A stretch of 64,000 nucleotides of DNA from Thalassococcus sp. S3 (GCF_004216475.1 NZ_CP022303.1:2914001-2978000); one strand, 5' to 3'. Shown: positions 19,045-28,693, numbered from the stretch's first letter. Translations and numbers: made by a program. The notes: a model not told the origin generated them from the letters alone.

Positions 19045-20012
19045 TGGCTTTGACCGCGGCCCCTTTTCATGCCGACGTGGCCGAGGGGCCGGGGTCCGGC
19101 GCGGCGTATTGGCTGACCACCACCGACGGCGTTCGGGTGCGGGTCGCCTATTGGCCGCTCAAAGACGCGCGGGGGACGCTTTTCCTGTTCCCCGGGCGCA
19201 CGGAATACGTTGAAAAATATGGCATGATGGCCGCCGAAATGGCCAGGCGCGGCTATGCGATGATGGCCATCGACTGGCGCGGCCAGGGAATTGCCGACCG
19301 TCTTCTGCCCGACCGCCGTGTGGGTCATGTGGGCAAGTTTCACGACTACCAGCACGACGTTGCCGCCTTCCTGGACGCAGCGGAAGTGCTGAATGTGCCC
19401 AAGCCCTTTCACGTGCTGGGCCATTCCATGGGCGGCGCCATCGGCCTGCGGGCCGTTATGGACGGTCTGCCCGTCAAAAGCTGCGCCTTCACCGGTCCGA
19501 TGTGGGGCATCCGCATCGCGGGTCTCTTGCGGCCCATCGCGTGGGGGCTTTATTACGCCAGCGGTTGGGCCAATCAGGGCCACCGCCTGCCGCCCACCAC
19601 ACGCTATGAAAACTATGTCATGGCGGAGGAGTTCGAGGGCAACATGCTCACGACCGACCCCGAGATGTATGCGCTGATGCGCCGGCAGATCACCGCCTAT
19701 CCCGACCTGGCTCTGGGCGGGCCCAGCGTGACATGGGTGGGGGAAGCGCTGCGCGAATGCCAGATCCTCGGCAAGCGCCCGGCGCCCGGTATCCCGGCCC
19801 TGACCATCGCGGGCAGCGGCGAGATCATCGTGGATGTCGACAAGATGCGCGATCGGATGAATGCCTGGCCGGACGGGCGCTTCCACCTGCTGGAAGACGC
19901 CAATCACGAGGTCCTGATGGAGACGCCCGAGAAGCGGGGCGAGGTATTCGACATGCTCGAAGACCTGTTCGTGAGCGCCGAAAGCGACCGCAGCCGCGCC
20001 CAAAGCGCCTGA
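19044..20012 (+). CDS. Alpha/beta hydrolase (lysophospholipase/monoacylglycerol-lipase type)
   Basis: A 322-residue serine hydrolase. The nucleophile is S128 in VLGHSMGGAIG; GRTEYVEKYG and DWRGQGIADR are typical of the serine aminopeptidase/monoacylglycerol-lipase group (PF12146). The acid and histidine are likely in the region after VDVDKMRD and in DANHEVLME. No signal peptide is seen, so it is cytoplasmic. It is coupled to the SCP2-domain gene upstream, suggesting lysophospholipid or acylglycerol turnover; the substrate is inferred. Confidence 0.87.
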   Translation: MALTAAPFHADVAEGPGSGAAYWLTTTDGVRVRVAYWPLKDARGTLFLFPGRTEYVEKYGMMAAEMARRGYAMMAIDWRGQGIADRLLPDRRVGHVGKFHDYQHDVAAFLDAAEVLNVPKPFHVLGHSMGGAIGLRAVMDGLPVKSCAFTGPMWGIRIAGLLRPIAWGLYYASGWANQGHRLPPTTRYENYVMAEEFEGNMLTTDPEMYALMRRQITAYPDLALGGPSVTWVGEALRECQILGKRPAPGIPALTIAGSGEIIVDVDKMRDRMNAWPDGRFHLLEDANHEVLMETPEKRGEVFDMLEDLFVSAESDRSRAQSA

Positions 20013-20057
20013 TCCACCGGGCTGGCGCCGGGGCGCGGCCGCGCTATGCTCGCTCCC

Positions 20058-21068
20058 ATGACACGCGATCCGGTCCTCACCTTCACATCCCGCGGCATCT
20101 ATTGCCCCGCCGGTGATTTCTACATCGACCCCTGGCGCCCGGTGGACCGCGCGCTGATTACGCATGGCCATGCCGATCACGCGCGGCCCGGCCACGCCCG
20201 CTATCTCTGCACCGATGCTGCCGCCCCCGTGATGCGCCACCGGCTGGGCGAGATCACGCTGGAAACCATCCCCTACGGCGAAGCCCGCACCATCGGCGGC
20301 GCGACCGTCTCGTTTCACCCCGCAGGCCACGTGCCGGGCTCTGCCCAGATCCGGGTCGAGGTGGCGGGCGAGGTCTGGGTCGCCTCGGGCGATTACAAGA
20401 TGATCGACGACGGACTTTCCACCCCGTTCGAACCCGTCCGCTGCCACAGCTTCATCACCGAAAGCACCTTTGGCCTACCCGTCTTCCGCTGGGCTCCGCA
20501 GGCAGAGGTGTCAGAGGCGCTGAACAACTGGTGGCGCAGCAGTATCGCAGACGGCAAGACCCCGATCCTCGGCGCCTATGCCCTCGGCAAGGCCCAGCGC
20601 CTTTTGTCGATGCTGGACGCCGGGATCGGCCCGATCCTGACCCATGGCGCCATCGAGAACACCAATGCTGTCCTGCGTGCTCAGGGGGTCGTCCTGCCCG
20701 ACACCGTGCATGTCACGCCGGAGACCAAGGCCGCTGATCACCCCGGCGCGCTGGTCCTGGCACCACCCTCGGCGCTGTCGGGCACATGGGCGCGGCGCTT
20801 CGGCACGCGGTCGTCGGCCTTTGCAAGCGGATGGATGCAATTGCGCGGCGTCCGGCGCCGCAGGGCTGCCGACCGGGGCTTTGTCATCTCCGACCACGCC
20901 GATTGGGACGGGCTGAACCGGGCCATCCGCGAGACAGGCGCGGAAAACATATATGTCACGCACGGTTACACTGACATCTTCACACGCTGGTTGAATGATC
21001 AGGGCTACAATGCCGCCGTGGTGCCGACCGAATACGAAGGCGAAAGCCTCGACGAACAGGCCGCCTGA
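20058..21068 (+). CDS. Ligase-associated DNA exonuclease (metallo-beta-lactamase/beta-CASP fold)
   Basis: A 336-residue metallo-hydrolase with the metal-binding motif HGHADHARPGH near residue 40 and further histidines in FHPAGHVPGS and SDHAD. It belongs to the group annotated as ligase-associated DNA damage-response exonuclease, related to mRNA 3'-end/SNM1-type nucleases. An in-frame ATG at 20046 gives four more residues; the second ATG at 20058 (MTRDPVLTFTSRGIYCPAG) matches the family better. Its stop overlaps the ligase start, so the two enzymes are made together, presumably for end-processing and sealing. Confidence 0.9.
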   Translation: MTRDPVLTFTSRGIYCPAGDFYIDPWRPVDRALITHGHADHARPGHARYLCTDAAAPVMRHRLGEITLETIPYGEARTIGGATVSFHPAGHVPGSAQIRVEVAGEVWVASGDYKMIDDGLSTPFEPVRCHSFITESTFGLPVFRWAPQAEVSEALNNWWRSSIADGKTPILGAYALGKAQRLLSMLDAGIGPILTHGAIENTNAVLRAQGVVLPDTVHVTPETKAADHPGALVLAPPSALSGTWARRFGTRSSAFASGWMQLRGVRRRRAADRGFVISDHADWDGLNRAIRETGAENIYVTHGYTDIFTRWLNDQGYNAAVVPTEYEGESLDEQAA

Positions 21069-22660
21069 TGAAGGACTTCGCCGCCCTTTTCACCCGGATC
21101 GACCAAAGCACCAAGACCAACGTCAAGGTTGCGGCGCTGGCCGATTACTTCCGCACCGCGCCCGATGACGACAAGCTCTGGACCATCGCGCTGTTCTCCG
21201 GCCGTCGCCCCAAACGGGCGGTCACCACGACCAGGCTGCGCGAATGGGCGGCAGAGCGGGCAGGCTATCCCCTCTGGCTCTTTGAGGAAGCCTATCCTAT
21301 CGTGGGCGATCTGGCCGAGACCATAGCGCTCTTCCTGCCTCCGCCATCGAGCGAAAGTGATCTAGGTTTAACGCATTGGATCATGCAGTTACGCGGCCTT
21401 TCTCATCTTTCTGATGAGGAGCGTCAGAAAGAGGTCCTTGCCGCCTGGGATCAACTCGACACCGTGGACCGGTTCCTCTTCAACAAGCTGATCACCGGCG
21501 GGTTCCGCATCGGGATCAGCCAGAAACTGATGACCCGCGCCCTCGCTCAGGCCACTGACAAGCCGGAGGCTGAACTCGCCCACCGCCTGATGGGCAACTG
21601 GACGCCCGATGACGTCACCTTCCACAGCCTAATCGAGGCCGAGGATGCCGGCGCCGACGCCTCGCGCCCCTATCCCTTCTACCTCGCCTACGGGCTGGAG
21701 GACCCGCCCGACAGCCTTGGCGCGCCTCAGGATTGGCGGGCCGAGTGGAAATGGGACGGCATCCGTGGCCAGCTTATCCTGCGCGACAACCAGCATTTCG
21801 TCTGGTCGCGGGGAGAAGAGCTAATGACCGACCGCTTCCCCGAACTCGCCCGCGCCCGCGATTTCCTGCCCAACGGCACCGTGATCGACGGAGAGATCGC
21901 CGCCTGGGACGGCACAGCCCCCCTGCCGTTCAACGCCCTTCAAAAGCGGATCGGGCGCAAGACCGTGCCCAAAAAACTGCTCACCGAAGCGCCCGTGGCG
22001 TTACTCGCCTATGATCTCTTGGAAGCGGACGGCACCGACCAGCGTGACCGCCCCTTCGCCGAGCGCCGCGCGCGGCTCGAAGGCATGTTGGGCGATCTGC
22101 CCGCCGACGCGCCCGTCCACCTCTCCCCGCAACTCGCCTTCGATGACTGGGGCGCCCTCGCGGCCATCCGCGAAACCGCGCGGGACGCCAAGGCCGAAGG
22201 GCTGATGCTGAAACGCGCGGACAGCCCCTATCTGTCCGGCCGAAAGAAGGGCGATTGGTGGAAATGGAAGCTCGACCCGCTCACCATAGACGCGGTGATG
22301 ATCTACGCTCAGCAGGGCCATGGTCGCCGCGCAAACCTCTTTACCGATTTCACCTTCGCCGTCTGGCAGGGCAACGATCTGGTCCCCTTCACCAAGGCCT
22401 ATTCCGGCCTGACCGACGCCGAGTTTCGTAAGATCACCTCCTGGGTCCGCAAGAACACCCTGCAACGCTTTGGCCCCGTCCGGCAGGTCACCCCCGAACA
22501 TGTGTTCGAAATCGCCTTCGAAGGCATCCACGAAAGCCCCCGCCACAAATCCGGCGTGGCCTTGCGCTTCCCCCGCATGTCGCGCTGGCGCGAGGACAAG
22601 CCCGTGCAGGAGGCCAATTCGCTCGACGATCTCAAGGAGATGCTGCGTGTCTACGGTTGA
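21068..22660 (+). CDS. ATP-dependent DNA ligase (DNA damage-response type)
   Basis: A 530-residue ATP-dependent DNA ligase. The AMP-accepting lysine is K228 in EWKWDGIR. Downstream come motif III-like TVIDGEIAAWDG, motif IV KAEGLMLKRADSPYLSGRK, and motif V DWWKWK, then an OB-fold. Residues 1-200 are the helical DNA-binding domain. It belongs to the LigC/LigB-like group that pairs with the preceding exonuclease, elsewhere also with an Lhr-type helicase and a PdeM phosphoesterase; those two are not next to it here. The start overlaps the exonuclease stop (TGATG-type junction). Confidence 0.92.
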   Translation: MKDFAALFTRIDQSTKTNVKVAALADYFRTAPDDDKLWTIALFSGRRPKRAVTTTRLREWAAERAGYPLWLFEEAYPIVGDLAETIALFLPPPSSESDLGLTHWIMQLRGLSHLSDEERQKEVLAAWDQLDTVDRFLFNKLITGGFRIGISQKLMTRALAQATDKPEAELAHRLMGNWTPDDVTFHSLIEAEDAGADASRPYPFYLAYGLEDPPDSLGAPQDWRAEWKWDGIRGQLILRDNQHFVWSRGEELMTDRFPELARARDFLPNGTVIDGEIAAWDGTAPLPFNALQKRIGRKTVPKKLLTEAPVALLAYDLLEADGTDQRDRPFAERRARLEGMLGDLPADAPVHLSPQLAFDDWGALAAIRETARDAKAEGLMLKRADSPYLSGRKKGDWWKWKLDPLTIDAVMIYAQQGHGRRANLFTDFTFAVWQGNDLVPFTKAYSGLTDAEFRKITSWVRKNTLQRFGPVRQVTPEHVFEIAFEGIHESPRHKSGVALRFPRMSRWREDKPVQEANSLDDLKEMLRVYG

Positions 22661-22723
22661 CGCCATTGCGCCGCGCCGGAAAGCCCCCATGTCCCTGTTG
22701 AACGCGGACCAAGCAGGATCGGC

Positions 22724-23401
22724 ATGACACGCCTCACGGCATATCTCACGGCATTGGCTCTCGCCCTCGGCAGCCTGCTGAGCGATGCCGCCAGCGCCGA
22801 AGAGAACCCGCGCACTGGCCTGATGTGGAACCGCACCGGCCTGCCCGCCGTCTTCCCCCTGCAGGTGAAATCCCCGCCCGGACGTAATTACTATCTCACC
22901 CTGCGTGATCCCGACACCGACGCGCCCGCCCTCGCCGCCTTCATCGAAGGGGGCCGGTTCTTCCGCGTCCTCGTCCCGCCCGGCACCTTCACCCTGCGCT
23001 TTGCCAGCGGCGCGACATGGCTGGGCGAAGACGTACTTTTCGGCCCCGGCGACCGCACGCATATCTTCGATCTGGCCGAACCGCTCACCTTCGAAGTGCG
23101 CGGCGTTGCGGTCAAATCGGGCCATATCGTCGACCTCACCAACATGGCCCCCGATACGATGGCGATGGCCCCGGTCACGCCCCAGCGCATCTGCCAGACC
23201 TTTCGCAGCGACATCCCCGCCTATCAACTCTCGTTCGAGGCCGGCGGAGAAGACCGCATCTTTCGCCACCTGCGCGGCACCGAAACCGTCACCTGGACCG
23301 ACCGCCTCCCCCTCCGTCGCGACCCGCTGGAGCGGCTCCAAGACCCGCTCGACAACCCCCTCGTGCTGCGCCGCTCCGACCTGCGCGCCCGGCCCTGCTG
23401 A
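22724..23401 (+). CDS. Exported protein of unknown function
   Basis: A 225-residue protein with a signal peptide (TAYLTALALALGSLLSDAASA, cleaved near residue 26). I recognise no domain. The mature part has a beta-rich look (PGRNYYLTLRDPDT, FFRVLVPPGTFTLRFASGATWLGEDVLFGPG) that may be a small Ig- or carbohydrate-binding-like fold. It contains one cysteine pair candidate at RICQTF and the C-terminal RARPC. It follows the ligase gene by 63 bases on the same strand, but its exported nature argues against a repair role. Confidence 0.7.
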   Translation: MTRLTAYLTALALALGSLLSDAASAEENPRTGLMWNRTGLPAVFPLQVKSPPGRNYYLTLRDPDTDAPALAAFIEGGRFFRVLVPPGTFTLRFASGATWLGEDVLFGPGDRTHIFDLAEPLTFEVRGVAVKSGHIVDLTNMAPDTMAMAPVTPQRICQTFRSDIPAYQLSFEAGGEDRIFRHLRGTETVTWTDRLPLRRDPLERLQDPLDNPLVLRRSDLRARPC

Positions 23402-23476
23402 GACCCGGCCCGCAAACCGCTTGTGATGCCCGCCCCCGCGCCCTAAGTGTCTGGGACGTCATAAAGAGGTCCCACC

Positions 23477-25297
23477 ATGCTCCACCTGCCCTTCCCCGTC
23501 CGCGATGCCAACGCTGCAGGAGGTGACAAGAACCTCGGCGATTTGCCGGAATGGAACCTCGATGACCTCTATACCGGCGAGGATGCGGCAGAGTTGAAGC
23601 GTGACCTTGACTGGCTGGAGGAGGCATGCGCCAGCTTCGCGAAGGACTACGAGGGGAAACTGGCCGATCTCGACGCCAAGGGCCTCCTCGACTGCGTCTT
23701 GCGCAACGAAAAGATCAATCAGGTCGCGGGCCGCATCATGTCCTTTGCCGGATTGCGCTATTACCAGGTGACGACCGATGCGGGCCGGGCGAAGTTCATG
23801 TCCGACGCGCAGGAGAAGATCACGAACTACACCACGCCGCTGGTCTTCTTCACGCTGGAACTGAACCGGCTGGAGGACGACCACCTCTCCGCCCTTCTGG
23901 ACGAAAACGCCGATCTGGCCCGCTACAAACCCGTTTTCGACCGCATCCGCGCGATGAAGCCCTATCAACTCTCCGACGAGTTGGAGAAATTCCTCCACGA
24001 CCTCGGCGTTGTCGGCGACGCGTGGGAGCGGCTCTTTGACGAGACCATCGCCGGGCTCAGCTTTGACGTGAACGGCGAGACGCTGAACATCGAAGGCACG
24101 CTGAACTTCCTCACCGACCCCGACCGCACCAAGCGCGAAGCCGCCGCGCGCGAGTTGGCGCAGGTTTTCGAGGCCAACATCAAGACCTTTGCCCGCGTCC
24201 ACAACACGCAAGCCAAGGAGAAAGAGATCATCGACCGCTGGCGCGGCATGCCCACGCCCCAGACTGGGCGGCACCTGAGCAATCAGGTCGAACCCGAAGT
24301 GGTCGAAGCCCTGCGCAGCGCCGTCGTTGCCGCCTACCCCAAGCTGAGCCACCGCTACTACGAGCTCAAGCGCAAATGGCTGGGCCTCGACAAGATGCAG
24401 GTCTGGGATCGCAACGCGCCCCTGCCCTTGGAGGACCCTCGCATCGTCGACTGGGCCGAGGCTGAGCGCACGGTGATGGACGCCTACAATGCCTTCGACC
24501 CGCGCATGGGCGAATTGGCCCAGCCCTTCTTCAACAAGGGCTGGATCGACGCCGCCGTCAAACCCGGCAAGGCGCCAGGCGCCTTCGCGCATCCCACCGT
24601 GACCAACGTGCACCCTTACGTGATGCTCAACTACCTCGGCAAACCGCGCGACGTGATGACGCTGGCGCATGAGCTGGGCCACGGCGTCCATCAGGTTCTG
24701 GCGGCAGGCCAGGGCGAGATGCTGTCGTCCACGCCGCTCACGCTGGCCGAAACAGCAAGCGTCTTCGGCGAGATGCTGACCTTCCGCAAGATGCTGGACG
24801 CCGCCGAAACCGACGCCCAGCGCAAGGTGCTGCTGGCCGGCAAGGTCGAGGATATGATCAACACGGTCGTCCGCCAGATCGCGTTCTACGACTTCGAGTG
24901 CAAACTCCACGATGCCCGCCGGGGCGGCGAACTGACGCCCGACGACATCAACGGCATCTGGATGAGCGTTCAGGGCGAAAGCCTCGGTCCCGCCTTCGAA
25001 TACATGGACGGGTACGAGACCTTCTGGGCCTACATCCCCCACTTCGTCCACTCGCCCTTCTACGTCTATGCCTATGCCTTCGGCGACGGACTGGTGAACG
25101 CGCTCTACTCGGTCTACGCCGAGGGGGATGCCGGATTCGAGGACAAGTATTTCGAGATGCTCAAGGCCGGTGGCTCCAAACACCACAAAGAGCTTCTGGC
25201 CCCCTTCGGCCTCGACGCCTCCGACCCGCAATTCTGGGACAAGGGTCTCAGCATGATCTCCGGCTTCATCGACGAGTTGGAGGCGATGGAGGGGTGA
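23477..25297 (+). CDS. pepF: M3-family oligoendopeptidase F
   Basis: A 606-residue cytoplasmic zinc metallopeptidase of family M3, which cuts short peptides. The zinc motif HELGH is at residues 398-402, with the third ligand Glu in LAETASVFGEM just downstream. The N-terminal helical part begins GDLPEWNLDDLYTGEDAAEL, typical of PepF. AGAGGT precedes the ATG. Its TGA stop overlaps the GTG start of the next small exported protein. Confidence 0.93.
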   Translation: MLHLPFPVRDANAAGGDKNLGDLPEWNLDDLYTGEDAAELKRDLDWLEEACASFAKDYEGKLADLDAKGLLDCVLRNEKINQVAGRIMSFAGLRYYQVTTDAGRAKFMSDAQEKITNYTTPLVFFTLELNRLEDDHLSALLDENADLARYKPVFDRIRAMKPYQLSDELEKFLHDLGVVGDAWERLFDETIAGLSFDVNGETLNIEGTLNFLTDPDRTKREAAARELAQVFEANIKTFARVHNTQAKEKEIIDRWRGMPTPQTGRHLSNQVEPEVVEALRSAVVAAYPKLSHRYYELKRKWLGLDKMQVWDRNAPLPLEDPRIVDWAEAERTVMDAYNAFDPRMGELAQPFFNKGWIDAAVKPGKAPGAFAHPTVTNVHPYVMLNYLGKPRDVMTLAHELGHGVHQVLAAGQGEMLSSTPLTLAETASVFGEMLTFRKMLDAAETDAQRKVLLAGKVEDMINTVVRQIAFYDFECKLHDARRGGELTPDDINGIWMSVQGESLGPAFEYMDGYETFWAYIPHFVHSPFYVYAYAFGDGLVNALYSVYAEGDAGFEDKYFEMLKAGGSKHHKELLAPFGLDASDPQFWDKGLSMISGFIDELEAMEG

Positions 25298-25761
25298 AAA
25301 CGCTCCTCTGGGTCATGGCCTTGATGCTGTCCGCTCAGATCTGCAGCGCCGAAAGCCTCGTCGGCACATGGCGCTGCGAGCTGATTGCATCAACCGACCC
25401 GGATTTCATCTCCAACGCAGAAACCGTCACCTATCTGCCGGATGGCTCTCTTCGGACCGAAGTCACGACAGAGTATCAATTCTGGGACGCTCCGATCAGT
25501 CTTGCAGCCCGTGCGACCGGAACGTGGGTCTTGGAGAACTCAACCTTGCAGACGGACTATATGTCTCTGGAGATCTTGCGGCTGACCCTCAGCGGAAACG
25601 ATCACACTGACACACCGCTCGCAGAGAGCATGAAAGACAAGGTATTTGACCTTGATATCGCGCCGGCGACGATCACGTACGACGGATCCGACCGGTTCTA
25701 TTACGATGACGGAACAGACCGGCAGATGTGCCACCGCATTCCGGAACGCGCCATTTCTTGA
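25294..25761 (+). CDS. Small exported protein, lipocalin-like, unknown function
   Basis: A 155-residue protein read from a GTG that overlaps the pepF stop (GTGA). It has a signal peptide (LLWVMALMLSAQICSA, cleaved near residue 19), then SLVGTWRCELIAS, followed by alternating beta-rich text (TVTYLPDGSLRTEVTTEYQFW, ATGTWVLENSTLQTDYMSLEI). This is the look of lipocalin-like or DUF4488-type 'GTW' domains. Two cysteines flank the mature part (C in WRCEL and in QMCHR) and may form a disulfide. An ATG at 25315 is too deep in the signal peptide. Function unknown. Confidence 0.68.
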   Translation: MKTLLWVMALMLSAQICSAESLVGTWRCELIASTDPDFISNAETVTYLPDGSLRTEVTTEYQFWDAPISLAARATGTWVLENSTLQTDYMSLEILRLTLSGNDHTDTPLAESMKDKVFDLDIAPATITYDGSDRFYYDDGTDRQMCHRIPERAIS

Positions 25762-25769
25762 CCGCTTGT

Positions 25770-26264
25770 ATGCAATTCACCCCGCACCCGATCACTCTCA
25801 CCCCCCTTTCGCGCAACGATCTGCCACGCGTCTCCCACATCATTGTCGCGCCCGATCAGGTGCGGTTTTCAGGCACCGTGCGAGAAGCGTTCGAGGCGGA
25901 CGAAGCCGACGTGGACTTCCACGGCGTCTTTGCAGATGACCATGCGGTGGGGTTCTTCAAGATCGACCGACGGTTTCACAAGCGGATGGGCTTTGCCAAG
26001 CGGGGCGAGTTGGGCCTGCGCGCCTTCCTGATCGACCTCAGTCAGCAGGGCAAGGGATACGCGACCGCAGCCGTGGCCGCCCTGCCCGCCTACCTGCCCC
26101 GGCACTACCCCAAGGCGCCCGCCATTGTATTGACCGTAAATATGATCAACCCGCCCGCGATTGCCTGCTACCGCAAGGGCGGATTTCGCGACACGGGCCA
26201 AGTCTATCCGCATGGGCAGGCCGGACCTCAACACGTCATGCGGATGCGCCTTGGCGCGACATAG
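25770..26264 (+). CDS. GNAT-family N-acetyltransferase
   Basis: A 164-residue acetyltransferase. The acetyl-CoA-binding motif is LIDLSQQGKGYATAAVAAL (Q-x-G-K-G), followed by IVLTVNMINPPAIACYRKGGFRDTG, the usual motif B. The N-terminus (ITLTPLSRNDLPRVSHI) is the normal GNAT opening. Substrate unknown. It starts 8 bases after the preceding gene ends. Confidence 0.83.
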   Translation: MQFTPHPITLTPLSRNDLPRVSHIIVAPDQVRFSGTVREAFEADEADVDFHGVFADDHAVGFFKIDRRFHKRMGFAKRGELGLRAFLIDLSQQGKGYATAAVAALPAYLPRHYPKAPAIVLTVNMINPPAIACYRKGGFRDTGQVYPHGQAGPQHVMRMRLGAT

Positions 26265-26320
26265 GCATTGCGCCTCCGCCCACGCCGACTAGCATAGGCT
26301 CGGCACGTGGGGAGGCGATC

Positions 26321-27496
26321 ATGCGCACATTCGGCAAATGGCTTGGACGTTTTCTGCTTCTGCTGGCGCTGATTGTTGCGGCCTTTCTCTATTTTGCTCC
26401 CGGCTATCTTGAGCGGCAGCGCAACGCAGTCGTCCTGCATGACCCCTACCCGGTCTCGCAAGATGCGCAGGCGCTGCACGACACGCTCACCGTGGGCGAC
26501 TGGCACGCCGACAGCCTGCTCTGGAACCGCGATCTGACCAAACGCGGCGATTACGGCCATGTCGACCTGCCGCGTCTGATCGAGGGCAACGTGGCGCTGC
26601 AGGTTTTCACTGCAGTCACCAAAAGTCCGGCGGGTCAGAATTACGACGAGAACTCTGCCGAGGCGTTCGACAACATCACGCCTCTGGCCATCGGGCAGCT
26701 TTGGCCGATCCGCACCTGGGGCAGCCTGCTGGAGCGTGCCGTTTACCAGGCCGAGCGTCTGCACCGCTACGAGGCCCGCGCGCCGGAGATGCTGAAAATC
26801 ATCCGCAGCCGCGCCGATCTTGACGCGCTGCTGGAGGCGCGCGCGGCGGGTGCCCAGACGGTCGGCGGCATTCTGGGGATCGAGGGCGCCCATCCGCTGG
26901 AAGGTGACCTTGCCAATCTCGACCGGCTCATCGACGAAGGCTACCGGCTTGTCGGTCTCCAGCACTTCTTTGACAACGAACTGGGCGGTTCGCTTCATGG
27001 CGAAGGCGGGCATGGGCTGACCGACTTTGGCCGCGCCGTCGTGGCAGAGGTGGAGGCGCGCGGGTTGATCCTGGATCTCGCGCATTCCAGCCCGCAGGTG
27101 GCCCGCGACGTGGTGGCAATGACAGACATGCCCCTGGTGGTCAGCCATACCGGCCTGCATGGCCATTGCCCGGTCAATCGTAATTTCACCGACGACTTGA
27201 TGCGGGAGATCGCGGCGACCGGGGGGGTGATCGGCATCGGCTATTGGGCCGAGGTCGCCTGCGACCAGATCGACCCTGCGGGGATCGCCACGATGATCGT
27301 CGCCGCCATCGACGCTTTGGGCGAAGACCACGTCTCTCTCGGCTCCGATTTCGACGGCTCGGTCACCACAGCCTTTGACACATCCGAGATCGCCGCGCTC
27401 ACCCACGCCCTGATGGAGGCCGGTCTGACCGACGCGCGGATCCGCAAGGTCATGGGCGAGAATATGATCCGGGTGCTGCGCCAAACCCTTCGCTAA
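26321..27496 (+). CDS. Membrane-anchored dipeptidase, peptidase family M19
   Basis: A 391-residue renal-dipeptidase-type metallohydrolase. A single N-terminal membrane segment (residues 8-27, FLLLLALIVAAFLYFAPGYL) anchors it, with the catalytic domain outside the cytoplasm. Metal-site motifs are present: WHADSLLW (His-x-Asp), GIEGAHPLEG (bridging Glu), VVSHTGLHGHC (two His) and LGSDFDG (Asp). The family hydrolyses dipeptides, including some with a D-residue at the C-terminal position. It is a single gene convergent with rpoH. Confidence 0.9.
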   Translation: MRTFGKWLGRFLLLLALIVAAFLYFAPGYLERQRNAVVLHDPYPVSQDAQALHDTLTVGDWHADSLLWNRDLTKRGDYGHVDLPRLIEGNVALQVFTAVTKSPAGQNYDENSAEAFDNITPLAIGQLWPIRTWGSLLERAVYQAERLHRYEARAPEMLKIIRSRADLDALLEARAAGAQTVGGILGIEGAHPLEGDLANLDRLIDEGYRLVGLQHFFDNELGGSLHGEGGHGLTDFGRAVVAEVEARGLILDLAHSSPQVARDVVAMTDMPLVVSHTGLHGHCPVNRNFTDDLMREIAATGGVIGIGYWAEVACDQIDPAGIATMIVAAIDALGEDHVSLGSDFDGSVTTAFDTSEIAALTHALMEAGLTDARIRKVMGENMIRVLRQTLR

Positions 27497-27644
27497 CCGC
27501 CGGGAGCGCGGAGGATCGCAAAAGCGACCGGCTCAAAGGTCTATCTGCAGTGCTCAATCGACGCCTGCGCGCTGATCAGGATCCCTGAAAACCAAAACCC
27601 CCGCATGGCAGAACATGCGGGGGCCCGAGGGTCCTGGGTTTGGA
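27497..27644. other. Intergenic region between convergent dipeptidase gene and rpoH
   Basis: It contains the rpoH terminator at 27598-27623 and nothing else that I recognise. Confidence 0.6.
27598..27623 (-). terminator. Rho-independent terminator of rpoH
   Basis: On the minus strand, CCCCCGCATG and its complement form a 10-bp stem with a 6-nt loop, followed by TTTTGGTTTTC. It lies 22 bases after the rpoH stop. Confidence 0.85.
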
Positions 27645-28541
27645 TCAGGCTGTTGCGAGCATACCTTTCTCCCGCGCCAGGTCGCGCATCTTCTTCTGCA
27701 GCTTCTCGAAGGCGCGAACCTCGATCTGCCGGATGCGTTCGCGGCTCACATTGTACTGGCCGCTTAGCTCTTCCAGCGTGACGGCCTGCTCGGCCAGCCG
27801 GCGCTGGGTCAGAATATCTTTCTCGCGATCGTTAAGCACGTCCAGCGCTTCGGCCAGCAATTCACGGCGCGCATCCATCTCGTCGCGCGCCTCGTAATCG
27901 GCGGCCTGGTCGGCGTCTTCGTCCTCCAGCCAGTCCTGCCATTGCATGGCACTGTCGCCTTCGGTGCCTACGGTGGCGTTCAGCGAGGCATCGCCGCCCG
28001 ACAGGCGCCGGTTCATGCTGATCACCTCATCCTCGGTCACGCCCAGATCGGTCGCAATCTGCTTGACGTTGTCGGGATGCATGTCGCCCTCTTCCAGCGC
28101 GCCGATCTTGGCCTTGGCCTTGCGCAGGTTGAAGAACAGCTTTTTCTGGGCCGAGGTCGTTCCGAGTTTCACAAGGCTCCACGAGCGCAGGATATATTCC
28201 TGGATCGAGGCCCGGATCCACCACATGGCATAGGTCGCTAGACGGAACCCTTTTTCAGGATCAAACCGCTTCACGGCCTGCATCAGACCAACATTGGCTT
28301 CGGAAATCACCTCGGCCTGGGGCAGGCCATAGCCGCGATACCCCATCGCGATCTTCGCCGCGAGGCGCAGGTGGCTTGTGACCATCTTGTGGGCCGCGCC
28401 TGTGTCCTCTTTCTCGACCCAGGCCTTGGCCAGCATGTATTCTTCCTCTGGCTCAAGCAGGGGAAACTTGCGAATTTCCTGCATATAGCGGTTCAGACCA
28501 CCTTCGGGCGTCGGTGCTGGCAGGTTTGCATAATTGGCCAT
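27645..28541 (-). CDS. rpoH: RNA polymerase sigma-32 factor RpoH
   Basis: A 298-residue heat-shock sigma factor. Region 2 contains KRFDPEKGFRLATYAMWWIRASIQEYIL (residues 91-118), and the RpoH box QKKLFFNLR is at 132-140, which separates it from RpoD-type factors. Region 4 ends LEELSGQYNVSRERIRQIEVRAFEKLQKKM. It directs transcription of chaperone and protease genes. It has its own terminator downstream. The 152-base upstream region carries a possible minus-strand -35 (CTTGAAT) but no convincing -10. Confidence 0.95.
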   Translation of the reverse strand: MANYANLPAPTPEGGLNRYMQEIRKFPLLEPEEEYMLAKAWVEKEDTGAAHKMVTSHLRLAAKIAMGYRGYGLPQAEVISEANVGLMQAVKRFDPEKGFRLATYAMWWIRASIQEYILRSWSLVKLGTTSAQKKLFFNLRKAKAKIGALEEGDMHPDNVKQIATDLGVTEDEVISMNRRLSGGDASLNATVGTEGDSAMQWQDWLEDEDADQAADYEARDEMDARRELLAEALDVLNDREKDILTQRRLAEQAVTLEELSGQYNVSRERIRQIEVRAFEKLQKKMRDLAREKGMLATA

Positions 28542-28693
28542 GGTTCTGTCCCTCCCAATGTTTACGGGTTTAACATACCAGATAAGTCGAGAATATACCT
28601 ATTCAAGAGCATACAGGTTTAACAAATTGTAAAGTGGGGCGGACGTCCGTCCTGTAGAAGATTTGCGACACTGCGCTCACGCGCATGTGCTGT

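Noticed and set aside
23459..25231. Long minus-strand frame opposite pepF
   Set aside because: Shadow frame; the plus strand has the HELGH zinc site and the normal length for the family.
28542..28693. Heat-shock-type promoter of rpoH (CTTGAAT on the minus strand)
   Set aside because: No convincing -10 at proper spacing was found for either sigma-32 or sigma-70, so I do not list it as a feature.
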